DNA of 64,000 nucleotides, from the NCBI GenBank assembly GCA_022844485.1, contig JALHLQ010000009.1, positions 62,001 to 126,000 of the forward strand, written 5' to 3'. The DNA comes from Xanthobacteraceae bacterium (lineage in GTDB: Bacteria; Pseudomonadota; Alphaproteobacteria; Rhizobiales; Xanthobacteraceae). Under the pieces are notes generated by a model. It searched no databases, was not told the origin of the DNA, and saw nothing but the letters and a program-made list of their open reading frames with translations. A program made the translations under genes and the position numbers. The first letter of the stretch is position 1. Each line of letters begins with the position of its first letter. Positions 47,187 to 56,339 of the stretch are shown here, one piece after another.

Positions 47187-47651
47187 ATGGCAACGGAAAA
47201 CGCAAGCGAATACGTGATTGAATACGTCACGGTGATGATCGACGATCAATTGTTCGGGCTGCCGATCTCGCGCGTGCAGGACGTGTTCATGCCTGATCGC
47301 CTGACGCGAGTGCCGCTCGCCGCGCGTGAAGTCGCCGGTGTACTGAATTTGCGCGGACGCATCGTGACGGCAATCGACATGCGCCGCAGACTTGGTCTGC
47401 CGCCACGCGAAAACAATAGACCGCCTATGGCGGTCGGGATCGAGATCAAGGGGGAATCTTACGGGCTGCTCATCGACAGCGTGGGCGAAGTGCTCAAGCT
47501 TGCCGACGCGACCCGCGAGGCGAATCCGGTCAATCTCGATACGAGGCTTGCGCGCGTCTCCGCCGGCGTACATCGGCTCGAGGGTCAGCTCCTGGTCATC
47601 CTCGATGTCGACCGCGTGCTCGAAACCGGCAGCGAAGCGATCGCCGCCTAG
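47187..47651 (+). CDS. cheW: Chemotaxis coupling protein CheW
   Basis: A 154-residue CheW domain: YVTVMIDDQLFGLPISRVQDVFMPDRLTRVPLAAREVAGVLNLRGRIVTAIDMRRRLGLPP. It links chemoreceptors to CheA. It starts 12 bases after cheA on the same transcript. The NLRGR-type motif contacting receptor is intact. No chemoreceptor gene is in this window, so the partners lie elsewhere. Confidence 0.95.
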   Translation: MATENASEYVIEYVTVMIDDQLFGLPISRVQDVFMPDRLTRVPLAAREVAGVLNLRGRIVTAIDMRRRLGLPPRENNRPPMAVGIEIKGESYGLLIDSVGEVLKLADATREANPVNLDTRLARVSAGVHRLEGQLLVILDVDRVLETGSEAIAA

Positions 47652-47717
47652 GCTGCGGACTGAAGAGTGGGACCGGCTGCAATCCCGCAGTCGGTGAGTA
47701 GAGCGAGTGATTGAGTC

Positions 47718-48083
47718 ATGAAGACCTGTTTGGTCGTGGACGACTCGAGCGTAATCCGCAAAGTGGCCCGCCGGATTCTTGAAGGCATGAACTTCGAGAT
47801 CATCGAGGCCGAAGACGGTCAGCAGGCGCTCGATGCTTGCAAGACGTCGCTCCCGGATGCCGTCCTGCTCGACTGGAATATGCCGGTGATGGACGGTTAC
47901 GATTTCTTGAAAGCTCTCCGCCGCATGCCCGGCGGCGATCGACCGAAAGTCGTATTCTGCACGACCGAAAACGACGTCGTGCACATCGCTCGCGCCCTGA
48001 GCGCAGGCGCGAACGAGTACATCATGAAACCCTTCGACAAGGACATCGTCGAAGCCAAGTTCCAGGAAGTGGGGCTGATCTAG
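47718..48083 (+). CDS. cheY: Chemotaxis response regulator CheY
   Basis: A 121-residue stand-alone receiver domain. Acidic pocket Asp8 and Asp9, phospho-acceptor Asp52 ([14 protein letters not shown]), the switch Thr (CTTEN) and Lys104 (YIMKPFDK) are all present. When phosphorylated by CheA it binds the flagellar switch (FliM, or FliN) and changes motor direction or speed. FliN and FliG are encoded downstream on the other strand. Short intergenic spacing from cheW. Confidence 0.95.
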   Translation: MKTCLVVDDSSVIRKVARRILEGMNFEIIEAEDGQQALDACKTSLPDAVLLDWNMPVMDGYDFLKALRRMPGGDRPKVVFCTTENDVVHIARALSAGANEYIMKPFDKDIVEAKFQEVGLI

Positions 48084-48145
48084 AGGGTGACGAGCGTCGC
48101 CTTCCGGATATTGTTCCCGCAAGTCCCGCACCGAGTACCGAGTTC

Positions 48146-49303
48146 ATGAGCGTCGCCCTTCCTGCTGCTTCCGTTCCCGCTGATTCGGGGCCGGCGCCCA
48201 TCCGAGTCATGGTCGTCGACGACTCCGTCGTCGTGCGCGGACTCGTATCGCGTTGGATCTCCGAGACGCCAGGGCTTGAAGCCGTCGGATCGCTGCGCAC
48301 GGGCCGCGACGCCGTCGAACAGATCGGGCGCATCGATCCGGACGTGGTCGTGCTGGACATCGAGATGCCCGAGCTAGACGGGCTGTCCGCCTTGCCCTTG
48401 CTCTTGGCCAAGAAGCGCGATCTCGTCGTGATCATGGCGTCGACGCTTACGAGGCGTAACGCCGAAACCAGCCTTCGTGCGCTTTCACTCGGGGCAGCCG
48501 ATTACATCCCGAAGCCGGAGACAAACCGCGAAGTCACCACCTCCGCGACATTCCGGCGCGATCTGATCGACAAGATCCAACAACTCGGCGGCCGGATGTC
48601 CCGCAAGCGGGGGCGCCTACGGGCGGCGTCAGCAGTTGAACGGACCGCTTCAAGTCCGCTCCTTCCAGAATCGTCCCCTCCACCGCAGAAGATCAAGCTG
48701 CGCCCCTTCACCAATGTGATCCCCAAAGTTCTTGCGATCGGCTCCTCCACGGGCGGGCCGCAGGCTCTGATGAAGATCATTGCGCAGCTCGGCGCGCTTC
48801 CCAAATCCGTCCCGATCCTGATTACCCAGCACATGCCGCCGACCTTCACGACCATCCTGGCAGAGCATCTCGGGCGAGCAGGGCAACGACGCGCCCATGA
48901 ACCGGTCGACGGTGAGCCGATTGTCGGAGGTATGGTCTATCTGGCGCCCGGGGGCCGTCATATGCGCGTCGCGCGCCGTGATGGCGTGCCCGTGATCACA
49001 CTCGACGATGGGCCGCTGGTGAATTTTTGCAGGCCTGCCGTCGATCCGCTGTTTTCATCGGCGGCGCAGGTCTGGGGGCATCACGTGTTGGCTGTGATTC
49101 TGACCGGGATGGGATCGGATGGCACACGGGGCGCGGCGGAGATCGTTGCTGCCGGCGGAAACGTGATTGCACAGGACGAGGCGACCAGTGTCGTGTGGGG
49201 GATGCCAGGCGCGGCCGCGCAGGCCGGCGTCTGCGCGGCGGTCCTGCCGCTCGATCAAATCGCACCAAAAATCGTCCGGACCTTCTCGGGAGACAGAACG
49301 TGA
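48146..49303 (+). CDS. cheB: Chemotaxis methylesterase/glutaminase CheB
   Basis: A 385-residue CheB with a receiver (about 18-130; phospho-Asp71 in [12 protein letters not shown]), a linker and a methylesterase domain. The catalytic triad is visible as Ser200 or Ser201 (IGSSTGGP), His229 (TQHMPPTF) and Asp325 ([10 protein letters not shown]). It demethylates receptors for adaptation. The ATG at 48146 is chosen, since upstream in-frame sequence overlaps cheY in another frame. Its stop overlaps the GTG of cheR by four bases (GTGA). Confidence 0.95.
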   Translation: MSVALPAASVPADSGPAPIRVMVVDDSVVVRGLVSRWISETPGLEAVGSLRTGRDAVEQIGRIDPDVVVLDIEMPELDGLSALPLLLAKKRDLVVIMASTLTRRNAETSLRALSLGAADYIPKPETNREVTTSATFRRDLIDKIQQLGGRMSRKRGRLRAASAVERTASSPLLPESSPPPQKIKLRPFTNVIPKVLAIGSSTGGPQALMKIIAQLGALPKSVPILITQHMPPTFTTILAEHLGRAGQRRAHEPVDGEPIVGGMVYLAPGGRHMRVARRDGVPVITLDDGPLVNFCRPAVDPLFSSAAQVWGHHVLAVILTGMGSDGTRGAAEIVAAGGNVIAQDEATSVVWGMPGAAAQAGVCAAVLPLDQIAPKIVRTFSGDRT

Positions 49304-50184
49304 CCCCACTCGATTTCGAATACCTGCGTCAATTGCTCAAGCAGCGGTCCGGGCTGATCGTGTCCATGGACAAGCAGTATCTCCTCGAGAGCCGATTGAT
49401 GCCGATCGCCCGCAAGGCGGGCGCGTCGGGCCTTTCCGAGCTCGTGCAGAAGATGAAGGCGGCGGGTGCGGAGCGGCTCGTTGTCGATGTCGTCGAAGCC
49501 ATGACCACGAACGAGTCGTTCTTCTTCCGCGACAAGCTGCCCTTCGAGCATTTCCGGGACATCATCATGCCGGCCATGCTCGCCACGCGGGAGCAGGTCA
49601 AACGCATGCGCATCTGGTGCGCGGCGGCGTCGACGGGGCAGGAGCCCTATTCGCTGGCGATGATCCTCAAGGAGATGGCGCCCAAGCTCGCCGGCTGGCG
49701 GGTCGAAATCCTCGCCACCGACTTGTCGCTGGAGGTCTTGGAAAAGGCAAAGGCCGGAATCTACAGCCAATTCGAAGTCCAGCGCGGGCTGCCGGTGCAA
49801 ATGCTCGTGAAGTTTTTCACTCAGACCGGAGAGCTGTGGCAAGTCGTGCCCGAAATCCGCTCCATGGTGCAATTTCGGCCGTTCAATCTTTTGGACGAGT
49901 TCGCGCCACTTGGACGATTCGACATCGTTTTCTGCCGAAACGTTTTGATCTATTTCGATCTCGACACCAAAATGAACGTGTTGAACCGCATCGCGCGGGC
50001 GATGGAGCCTGACGGATTCTTGGTGCTTGGCGCGGCGGAAACGGTCGTCGGACTCACGACGTGCTTCAAGCCGCTGTCGGACAAGCGGGGCCTCTACGTT
50101 CCCGATGCCGCTGCTGCAAAGCCCGTGATGGGAACGTTGGCGGGCGCGGCGCCAAAGGTCGCGAGCCTTGCCGGCGCGCGCTGA
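49300..50184 (+). CDS. cheR: Chemotaxis methyltransferase CheR
   Basis: A 294-residue CheR with an N-terminal helical domain ([34 protein letters not shown]), the [10 protein letters not shown] motif, and SAM-binding [21 protein letters not shown]. The later [14 protein letters not shown] is diagnostic. It methylates chemoreceptor glutamates against CheB. The GTG at 49300 overlaps the cheB stop, so it is translationally coupled and ends the che operon. A GGATTCCCGC and a CATCC...GGATG hairpin lie in the 230-base gap after it. Confidence 0.95.
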   Translation: MTPLDFEYLRQLLKQRSGLIVSMDKQYLLESRLMPIARKAGASGLSELVQKMKAAGAERLVVDVVEAMTTNESFFFRDKLPFEHFRDIIMPAMLATREQVKRMRIWCAAASTGQEPYSLAMILKEMAPKLAGWRVEILATDLSLEVLEKAKAGIYSQFEVQRGLPVQMLVKFFTQTGELWQVVPEIRSMVQFRPFNLLDEFAPLGRFDIVFCRNVLIYFDLDTKMNVLNRIARAMEPDGFLVLGAAETVVGLTTCFKPLSDKRGLYVPDAAAAKPVMGTLAGAAPKVASLAGAR

Positions 50185-50414
50185 GGCCGATCGCATCGCT
50201 ATCGTCGACGGGACCGAAGGGAATACAGACCGTCGGCTCTTGCATTTTCTGCCATGCTGACTATTTCTGACGCTTCGCGGGGCGGGTGACGATAAGGACA
50301 TGTGGTCGCTCCGGATTCCCGCGGTCGTAATCTCATCCTTCAGATGCGCCGAAATGCCTGAGGATGGATTGGCCCAGGCGGCGATCACTGCCCGGCGGCG
50401 GTGGTTTTCGGATT

Positions 50415-51131
50415 ATGGATTTTGATCTTCTCAATCAGACATACGATCGCATGAGCGCCATCGGCCAATGCGACGACACCGAGACAATCAGCGAGCTGGT
50501 TGAGCAGACGGCATACAGCATAGGCGCGGTCTCATTTGCCCTGTTCGATCTTCGATCAACGGCAGAGGGGGATGGGCGTGTTGTCCTGGCCTCGTCGGGG
50601 TCGTGCTTTGCGGATGGCTATCGGCAGCTTGGGAAGGACGGGCTGTCTTCGGTGCGGCACGCCTTGAAGCGCTTGAAGCGCCCTGTCAACCGCGAGGTGC
50701 TGGCGCGGGAAGAGCAGGGCAGCGAGACGTTGGGCGCTTTCTTGAACGAGATCGGCGCGGAGGATTTCTGCATTGCTCCGGTTCTGAAGGACGGATCCGT
50801 GGTGGGCGGCTTGGGCTTTCAGTTCGCGTCGCGCCCGTCGACGCCCGTTGCGGCCGGCATTGCGGGACTCGTCGCCCCCGTCTTGTTCGACGCATCCGAA
50901 AAGATCGTCGGACGGGGAGAGCCGCCGGCGCCGAAAAACCCCCTCACCCCGCGCGAGCTCGAATGCCTCATCTGGTCGGCCGATGGAAAGACGAGTTGGG
51001 AGATCAGCGAGATCCTCTCGGTCAGCGAGCGGACGGTGAACGCGCATCTCGGCCGCGCCATTCGCAAGCTCGGGGTGGTCAGCCGCACGCAAGCGGTCGC
51101 CGCAGCCATGCGGCGAGGCTTGTTTCGCTAG
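50415..51131 (+). CDS. Orphan LuxR-family transcriptional regulator
   Basis: A 238-residue protein. The N-terminal two thirds is a GAF-like, possibly autoinducer-binding domain (about 1-165) in which the tryptophans and Asp-Pro typical of acyl-homoserine lactone receptors are not recognisable. The C-terminal HTH is a clear LuxR type (LTPRELECLIWSADGKTSWEISEILSVSERTVNAHLGRAIRKLGVVSRTQAVAAAM, about 175-230). No luxI synthase is nearby. It lies between the che operon and ctrA, convergent with ctrA. Regulation of motility is a plausible inference. The start at 50415 gives the best N-terminus. Confidence 0.85.
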   Translation: MDFDLLNQTYDRMSAIGQCDDTETISELVEQTAYSIGAVSFALFDLRSTAEGDGRVVLASSGSCFADGYRQLGKDGLSSVRHALKRLKRPVNREVLAREEQGSETLGAFLNEIGAEDFCIAPVLKDGSVVGGLGFQFASRPSTPVAAGIAGLVAPVLFDASEKIVGRGEPPAPKNPLTPRELECLIWSADGKTSWEISEILSVSERTVNAHLGRAIRKLGVVSRTQAVAAAMRRGLFR

Positions 51132-51167
51132 GCTCCGTGGTCTCGCCGCTGCCTGGACAGAAAACGC

Positions 51168-51200
51168 CGCAAAAAAGAAACCCCGCCACGAGGGCGGGGT
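51168..51200 (-). terminator. Intrinsic terminator of ctrA
   Basis: CCCCGCC (51181-51187) pairs with GGCGGGG (51193-51199) around five bases. On the minus strand the stem is followed by TTTCTTTTTTG, a strong T tract, 24 bases after the ctrA stop codon. Confidence 0.85.
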
Positions 51201-51223
51201 GTATGCGTAAGGCAGTTGGCCGC

Positions 51224-51925
51224 TCAGGCGGGGATTTTGGCCTCGTCGTCGATCGGCTCGCGGAGCACGTAGCCGCGTCCCCAGACAGTCTCGATGTAAT
51301 TCTTGCCTTCGGAGGCGTTGGCGAGCTTCTTGCGGAGCTTGCAGATGAAGACGTCGATGATCTTCAGCTCCGGCTCGTCCATGCCGCCATACAGATGGTT
51401 GAGGAACATTTCCTTGGTGAGGGTGGTGCCTTTGCGGAGCGAAAGCAGCTCCAGCATCTGGTATTCCTTGCCGGTGAGGTGCACGCGCTGCCCATTCACC
51501 TCGACGGTCTTTGTGTCCAGGTTCACCACGAGATCGCCGGTTTGGATCACGGATTGGGCGTGACCCTTCGAGCGGCGCACAATGGCGTGGATGCGCGCGA
51601 CCAGCTCATCCTTGTGGAAGGGCTTGGTCAGATAGTCGTCGGCGCCGAAGCCGAGACCCTTGACCTTGTCTTCAATGGCCGCAAGGCCCGAAAGGATCAG
51701 GATCGGCGTCTTGATCTTTGAGACGCGCAGGGTGCGGAGCACCTCGTAACCCGACATGTCCGGCAAGTTCAGGTCGAGCAGGATGATGTCGTAATCGTAG
51801 AGTTTGCCGAGATCGACTCCCTCTTCGCCGAGATCCGTCGTGTACACGTTGAAGCTCTCGGACTTCAGCATCAACTCGATGGACTGCGCCGTGGCGCTAT
51901 CGTCCTCAATCAGCAAAACGCGCAT
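51224..51925 (-). CDS. ctrA: Cell-cycle master response regulator CtrA
   Basis: A 233-residue OmpR-type regulator with receiver (1-115; [23 protein letters not shown], phospho-Asp51 in [15 protein letters not shown], Lys101 in [25 protein letters not shown]) and a winged-helix DNA-binding domain ([52 protein letters not shown]). CtrA controls replication, division, flagella and chemotaxis, and is phosphorylated through ChpT. The protein ends in ...KIPA rather than the AA of Caulobacter CtrA that is used for ClpXP degradation. ATG at 51925. A GANTC-rich promoter lies upstream. Confidence 0.97.
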   Translation of the reverse strand: MRVLLIEDDSATAQSIELMLKSESFNVYTTDLGEEGVDLGKLYDYDIILLDLNLPDMSGYEVLRTLRVSKIKTPILILSGLAAIEDKVKGLGFGADDYLTKPFHKDELVARIHAIVRRSKGHAQSVIQTGDLVVNLDTKTVEVNGQRVHLTGKEYQMLELLSLRKGTTLTKEMFLNHLYGGMDEPELKIIDVFICKLRKKLANASEGKNYIETVWGRGYVLREPIDDEAKIPA

Positions 51926-52296
51926 GCCAGTCCCTTTCCTCGCCGCTCCGGGCTTAAGGTCGGCACGCCGCAACGGCGGCCTTCTGGTAACGCCTTGGGG
52001 ACAAAACGATTCGGCACCCTACCGAACCTATCGTTAACAAAAGCTGATTCACGTGTCCAAACAATCTCTGGGCGAAACTGCACGAATCGCTCTAAGATGC
52101 TGGACACAAGTAGCTTTTGTACAACAGTACAGTTCATGTTTCACTTTAACGAATGGGTATAACCGACTCACGCGACTCGGGGCCTCCCATCCTGGCGGCC
52201 TGATGTCGCTCCCCGTCCCAAGGACGTGAGCCAATGATTAACGAGCCGAGTAAATGCCGGGTTAAGAGCGAGCCATTCGGTGTATAAAGGCAGCTC
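51926..52296. promoter_or_regulatory. Divergent ctrA/fliI control region with five GANTC sites
   Basis: The 371 bases between ctrA and fliI contain five GANTC (CcrM) sites: 52008-52012, 52046-52050, 52084-52088, 52165-52169 and 52174-52178. CcrM methylation with GcrA controls ctrA in Caulobacter. A weak CtrA-like site, TAAA-N7-TTAA, lies at 52251-52265, 32 bases before fliI. TTAAC occurs at 52034 and 52146. No coding sequence was found. Confidence 0.6.
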
Positions 52297-53622
52297 ATGA
52301 AAGCGCTGGCCGAGCAGATTGCCGAACTCGACGGGATCGAGGTCTATGGCCGGGTGGTCGGAGTCCGTGGGCTGCTCGTCGAGGTGGCGGGGCCCATCCA
52401 GGCCATGTCAGTCGGCGCAAGGGTCTTGATCGACTCCGGGAGCGGCCTCTCGATCCCTTGTGAAGTGGTTGGGTTCACGGGCTCGAATGCCCTGTTGATG
52501 CCGTTCGGAGCGCTCGAGGGCGTGCGCCGCGGCTGCCGGGCGGTCGTGTCCTCCGTCGCCGGTGCCGTGCGGCCATCCCCCGGCTGGCTTGGGCGCGTCC
52601 TCAACGCGATGGGCGAGCCAATCGACGGCAAGGGCCCGCTGCCGCCCGGACCGTCCCCTTACCCCTTTCGCAACCCGCCGCCCCCGGCGCATCTGCGCCA
52701 CCGCGTCGGACCGGCCCTCGATCTCGGCATCCGGGCCCTGAACACATTTGTGACGTGCTGCCGCGGCCAGCGCATGGGCATCTTCGCAGGCTCCGGTGTC
52801 GGCAAATCCGTGCTGCTGTCGATGATGGCGCGCAACGTGGTCGCGGACGTGTCGGTGATCGGGCTGGTCGGCGAACGTGGCCGCGAAGTCCAGGAGTTCC
52901 TCCAGGACGACCTGGGCGACGGCGGATTGGCGCGGTCCGTCGTCGTCGTCTCGACTTCCGATGAACCGGCGCTGATGCGGCGCCAGGCCGCCTATCTTAC
53001 CCTGACGATTGCCGAGTTCTTCCGCGACCAGGGACAGGACGTGCTGGTGCTCATGGATTCGGTGACGCGCTTTGCCATGGCGCAGCGCGAGATCGGACTG
53101 TCTGCCGGAGAGCCGCCTACGGCCAAAGGCTACACGCCGACCGTGTTCACGGAACTCCCGCGCTTGCTGGAACGTGCCGGCCCCGGCGTCGAAGCGGGCA
53201 GCATTACCGGCCTGTTCACGGTGCTGGTTGAAGGCGACGACCATAACGAGCCGGTCGCCGATGCCGTGCGCAGCATCCTCGACGGGCACATTTTCATGGA
53301 GCGTTCCATTGCTGAACGCGGGCGCTACCCGGCCATCAACGTGCTGAAATCGGTGTCACGCACCATGCCGCGTGCGGCGGATCCCCAATATCTGCCCGCG
53401 ATCAGCCGGGCCCGCCGGATCATGGCGACCTATGCGGACATGGAGGAGTTGATCCGGTTGGGCGCCTATCGGAAGGGCACCAGCGCCGAGGTCGACGAAG
53501 CCATCCGGCTGCACGAGCCGTTCGAGACCTTCCTCGGCCAGGCCAAGGAAGAAAGCACGAGCCTTGCCGAGGGCTACCAGAGGTTGCTACGCATTGTCGA
53601 CTCGGCGGAAACGGAAAACTAA
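52297..53622 (+). CDS. fliI: Flagellar export ATPase FliI
   Basis: A 441-residue F1-beta-like ATPase. Walker A is AGSGVGKS (164-171), Walker B lies in [20 protein letters not shown], and [25 protein letters not shown] is the family motif. It supplies energy and unfolding for the flagellar type III export gate. Its regulator FliH is encoded 7 kb away on the other strand. First gene of a fliI-fliJ operon. Confidence 0.96.
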   Translation: MKALAEQIAELDGIEVYGRVVGVRGLLVEVAGPIQAMSVGARVLIDSGSGLSIPCEVVGFTGSNALLMPFGALEGVRRGCRAVVSSVAGAVRPSPGWLGRVLNAMGEPIDGKGPLPPGPSPYPFRNPPPPAHLRHRVGPALDLGIRALNTFVTCCRGQRMGIFAGSGVGKSVLLSMMARNVVADVSVIGLVGERGREVQEFLQDDLGDGGLARSVVVVSTSDEPALMRRQAAYLTLTIAEFFRDQGQDVLVLMDSVTRFAMAQREIGLSAGEPPTAKGYTPTVFTELPRLLERAGPGVEAGSITGLFTVLVEGDDHNEPVADAVRSILDGHIFMERSIAERGRYPAINVLKSVSRTMPRAADPQYLPAISRARRIMATYADMEELIRLGAYRKGTSAEVDEAIRLHEPFETFLGQAKEESTSLAEGYQRLLRIVDSAETEN

Positions 53623-53725
53623 CGGTGTGCTGGCACAGTCTCATCTCCGCACAGCAGGTTGTTGAGCGAGACGGAACGCTGCGTACCGAGCACGACATTG
53701 TGGGGCTTCGGGGAGTTCAGAGTCG

Positions 53726-54133
53726 ATGAAGTCGCGTGAGACCCTTATTCGTTTGAAGAAATTCCAGGTTGACGAGAAGCGGCGGCGTTTGGCCCAGATC
53801 GAGGCGACGATCGCTGAATTCGACCGCATGTCGGCGGACCTCGATCGGGAGATCGCCGCCGAGCAGGAGAAGGCCGGCATCCACGACCCGGGGCATTACG
53901 CCTATCCCACTTACGCCAAAGCGGCGATCACGCGCCGAGAAAACCTGCGGCGGTCGGCCGCCGAGCTGAAAACCCAACTCGATCAAGCGCGCGAGGCGCT
54001 GGCGGATGCGTTCGAGGAATTGAAGAAAGTCGAACTCCTCGACGAGCGGGATCAAATGCGCGAGCGGGCCGCCGATGGCGCGCGCGAGCAGGCGGAACTC
54101 GATCGCATCGGCTTGTCGGTCGTGCGAGCCTAG
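53726..54133 (+). CDS. fliJ: Flagellar export chaperone FliJ
   Basis: A 135-residue all-helical coiled-coil protein (LIRLKKFQVDEKRRRLAQIEATIAEFDRMSADLDREIAAEQEK). Size, composition and position directly after fliI identify FliJ, which sits like the gamma subunit within the FliI ring and recycles chaperones. FliJ sequences are poorly conserved, so position is the main evidence. Its stop is followed by 249 bases of spacer before the sigma factor gene. Confidence 0.85.
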   Translation: MKSRETLIRLKKFQVDEKRRRLAQIEATIAEFDRMSADLDREIAAEQEKAGIHDPGHYAYPTYAKAAITRRENLRRSAAELKTQLDQAREALADAFEELKKVELLDERDQMRERAADGAREQAELDRIGLSVVRA

Positions 54134-54382
54134 TGTGGCCGTCGGCTGGCCGTATGCCGGCAACGCTGACCTGCGACTCAGCTGAGGACCACGCGCGGTA
54201 GCTCCACGTTCACGTCAGGCGTCGTGAAATCCGTCTGCATCTGGGCCCTTGCGTCGAACGCGTGGCGTTCGTGCGACAAAAACAAGTTCGCTGTCGAGAG
54301 AATGGCGTGGGGTCTCCTGTTGCATGGGAACCCCTGATGTCGCTAAACAGGACCTCCTCGCGTGGGGCGTTAGGGGGTCGCG
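54134..54382. other. Spacer before the ECF sigma operon
   Basis: 249 bases without a credible gene. A CGAACGC-GTG-GCGTTCG hairpin (54255-54271) is present. A GGGAACC near 54327-54334 could be part of an ECF-type -35 element (GGAAC) for autoregulation, but no matching -10 was found. Confidence 0.35.
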
Positions 54383-54928
54383 ATGACGACAAGCGGTGAA
54401 CTGGTCTGGCTTTTGGCCGCCGTGTCGCGTGGGGATCACGAGGCCTTCCAACGACTATACGCTGCGACCAGCGCCAAGCTCTACGGCGTCGTGCTTAGGA
54501 TCCTGCGGCGCGGCGATCTGGCCGAGGAGGTTTTGCGCGACACTTATCTCCGCGTATGGCGGGGGGCCTCCGAGTTCAATCCGGCAGAAGCCACCCCCAT
54601 CACCTGGATGGTGGCGATGGCGCGGAATCAGGCGCTTGATATCGCACGCAAGAAGTCGAACGTGGGAATGGGCGAGGAACCGCTCGGCATGGATAGCGGA
54701 TCGGACATGCCGGAGCCGCTGGTGCGGCGTGAAATGACCGATGACCTCAAGCGGCTCCTGGCCTGCATGGGCAATCTCGAAGAGGAGCGGCGGCGTCTCA
54801 TCCTGCTTGCCTATTACAGCGGATGGACGCGCGACGAGCTTGCCACACGTTTCGACAAGCCCGCGAACACAATCAAGACGTGGCTGCGGCGCGGCCTTCT
54901 GCAAGTCCGGGAGTGCCTCGAAGCATGA
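54383..54928 (+). CDS. ECF RNA polymerase sigma factor (SigK-like)
   Basis: A 181-residue group IV sigma factor. Region 2 is seen in LVWLLAAVSRGDHEAFQRLYAATSAKLYGVVLRILRRGDLAEEVLRDTYLRVWRGASEFNP...ITWMVAMARNQALDIARKK, and region 4 in LACMGNLEEERRRLILLAYYSGWTRDELATRFDKPANTIKTWLRRGLLQVRECL. It resembles the SigK group, which is paired with RskA-type anti-sigma factors. Overlap ATGA with the next gene (54925-54928) implies coupling. Its regulon is unknown; oxidative or envelope stress is typical. Confidence 0.92.
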   Translation: MTTSGELVWLLAAVSRGDHEAFQRLYAATSAKLYGVVLRILRRGDLAEEVLRDTYLRVWRGASEFNPAEATPITWMVAMARNQALDIARKKSNVGMGEEPLGMDSGSDMPEPLVRREMTDDLKRLLACMGNLEEERRRLILLAYYSGWTRDELATRFDKPANTIKTWLRRGLLQVRECLEA

Positions 54929-55809
54929 TCATCGATGAAGAAAAGGAGGCCCTCGCCGCCGAATACGTTCTCGGCACCCTGGATCAGGACGAGCGCACCG
55001 AAGCGCAGGCTGTGATGGGGACCGATCCCGCCTTCGCTGCCCTGGTCGCGGGGTGGGAGCGGAGGCTGGGGGAACTCAACGTGCTGGTGGCTGCGCAAGA
55101 GGCCCCGCCACATCTGTGGGAGACGATCAAGAATCAGGTCGCGGCCATGTCCCCGAAAGCCGCATCCGAGGTGCCGTCCGAAACGGACGCGGGCGCGTCA
55201 TTCTCCAGCGGCGTCGAATCGCTCACAGGAGAAGTGGAAGCGGTGCTCGCCGCCAAAGCGCAGAAGCGGAGCCGCGCACCGAGCTTTGCCGCCGCGATGA
55301 CGCTGGTCGCGGCGGTGTTGGGCGGGCTCATCGTGGCGCGCGAGGTGCGCCCCGACCTGTTGCCGGAGCCGCTTAAACCCAGTCCGGTCATCCGCACGAT
55401 TGAAGTGGTGAAAACGGTCGAGGTTCCCTCGCCGCGGCCGGCGCAGTATGTCGCGGTGCTGCAACGCGACGAATTCGCGCCCGCATTCGTCCTGACGTTC
55501 GATCTGGAGCGCCACCTCGTCTCCGTGCGTGCGATGCAGGCGGAGCGCCAGCCCGGACGCGCCTACCAGCTCTGGCTGATCTCCGAGAAGCTCCCGCGCC
55601 CGCGGTCGCTCGGGGTCATCGGATCGCAGGAATTTACGATACGGCCCGCGCTCGCAGCCTTCGACACCACGACGCTCAACAGTGCGACCTATGTCGTTTC
55701 AGTCGAACCTGAGGGCGGTTCGCTGACCGATGCGCCAAGCGGCCCCGTCCTCTATACCGGCCGGCTCATGCAAACGACGCCCCCCGGATTCCCGGTCGAG
55801 ATCCCCTGA
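54925..55809 (+). CDS. Membrane anti-sigma factor (RskA-like)
   Basis: A 294-residue single-pass protein. The cytoplasmic N-terminal part (EEKEALAAEYVLGTLDQDERTEAQAVMGTDPAFAALVAGWERRLGELN, then PPHLWETIK) is the RskA-type sigma-binding domain, then a transmembrane helix (about 118-138, SFAAAMTLVAAVLGGLIVAREV) and a periplasmic RskA_C-like domain (AYQLWLISEKLPRPRSLGVIGSQEFTI). It holds the upstream sigma factor inactive until an envelope or redox signal. There is no visible CxxC zinc motif in the cytoplasmic part. Confidence 0.92.
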   Translation: MIIDEEKEALAAEYVLGTLDQDERTEAQAVMGTDPAFAALVAGWERRLGELNVLVAAQEAPPHLWETIKNQVAAMSPKAASEVPSETDAGASFSSGVESLTGEVEAVLAAKAQKRSRAPSFAAAMTLVAAVLGGLIVAREVRPDLLPEPLKPSPVIRTIEVVKTVEVPSPRPAQYVAVLQRDEFAPAFVLTFDLERHLVSVRAMQAERQPGRAYQLWLISEKLPRPRSLGVIGSQEFTIRPALAAFDTTTLNSATYVVSVEPEGGSLTDAPSGPVLYTGRLMQTTPPGFPVEIP

Positions 55810-55849
55810 CCAAGAAGAGGTGGGAGTCGCGGCCAGCAGCCGAGCGATA

Positions 55850-56059
55850 TCAGCGGATCGCCGTCGTCTCGCGTCCGGTGAAGAGGGTCGCCTTTTCAGC
55901 CTTCACCAGGGTGGGCGCCCTGACGGCGGACGTTGAGACAGGAGCATCTCGCAGATGCGTGCCGATACCCGCGAGGACCACGCCAATTCCCAGCACGAGC
56001 GAGAGCACGACAATCTTGATATGCGTGCGGCGGTCGGCGGTGACAAGCGAATAGTTCAT
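55850..56059 (-). CDS. Small single-pass membrane protein
   Basis: A 69-residue protein with one transmembrane helix (about 15-35, IVVLSLVLGIGVVLAGIG) and a C-terminal tail of about 30 residues with a VxAPTLVKAEKATLFTGRETTAIR pattern. Small proteins starting MNYS...DRxTHIKIVV are frequent in Rhizobiales as I recall, with no known function. The ATG at 56059 has GGAGA upstream. It is convergent with the sigma/anti-sigma operon, ending 40 bases after it. A G-rich hairpin lies 65 bases upstream. Confidence 0.72.
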   Translation of the reverse strand: MNYSLVTADRRTHIKIVVLSLVLGIGVVLAGIGTHLRDAPVSTSAVRAPTLVKAEKATLFTGRETTAIR

Positions 56060-56125
56060 CGAAGGTCTCCGGCTGCTCGTTCTTTTGTCGCGAGCAGGCG
56101 CCAGGCGGTTCATTAGCGGGATTGA

Positions 56126-56175
56126 GTCCGACACTCCCCGGGGGGCTGGGGGAGGGGGAAAGGGGAGTGCCGGAC
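56126..56175. promoter_or_regulatory. Long hairpin overlapping a G-quadruplex motif
   Basis: GTCCGaCACTCCCC (56126-56139) pairs with GGGGAGTGcCGGAC (56162-56175), with one mismatch in 14. The loop and right arm also contain four G runs (G6, G5, G5, G4, at 56140-56165) separated by 2, 1 and 3 bases, a textbook intramolecular quadruplex motif on the + strand. Hairpin and quadruplex share the last G run, so they exclude each other. It lies upstream of the small membrane protein gene. Confidence 0.7.
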
Positions 56176-56339
56176 CCGTACCACTGTTACGCAGATGGGC
56201 CGGAAAGGTTCCGGAAAAAGACGCAAACAATTTTTCGGCGATCACAAGAGCGTGCCGCGCTTCTCACGCGCTATCGCGATTCCGTGAACGAGGACGGACC
56301 GCGCCAAGCCGAGGCGTGCCCACTGGGCCGCAAAGGGCG

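Noticed and set aside
46218..48131. A 637-codon frame antisense to the cheA 3' end, cheW and cheY
   Set aside because: It runs across three well-supported genes in the other direction and carries no motif.
56060..56245. N-terminal extension of the small membrane protein upstream of 56059, with a PPPPAP stretch
   Set aside because: The extension merely translates the C-rich side of the G-quadruplex/hairpin region, has no ribosome site, and the MNYS start with GGAGA is better.
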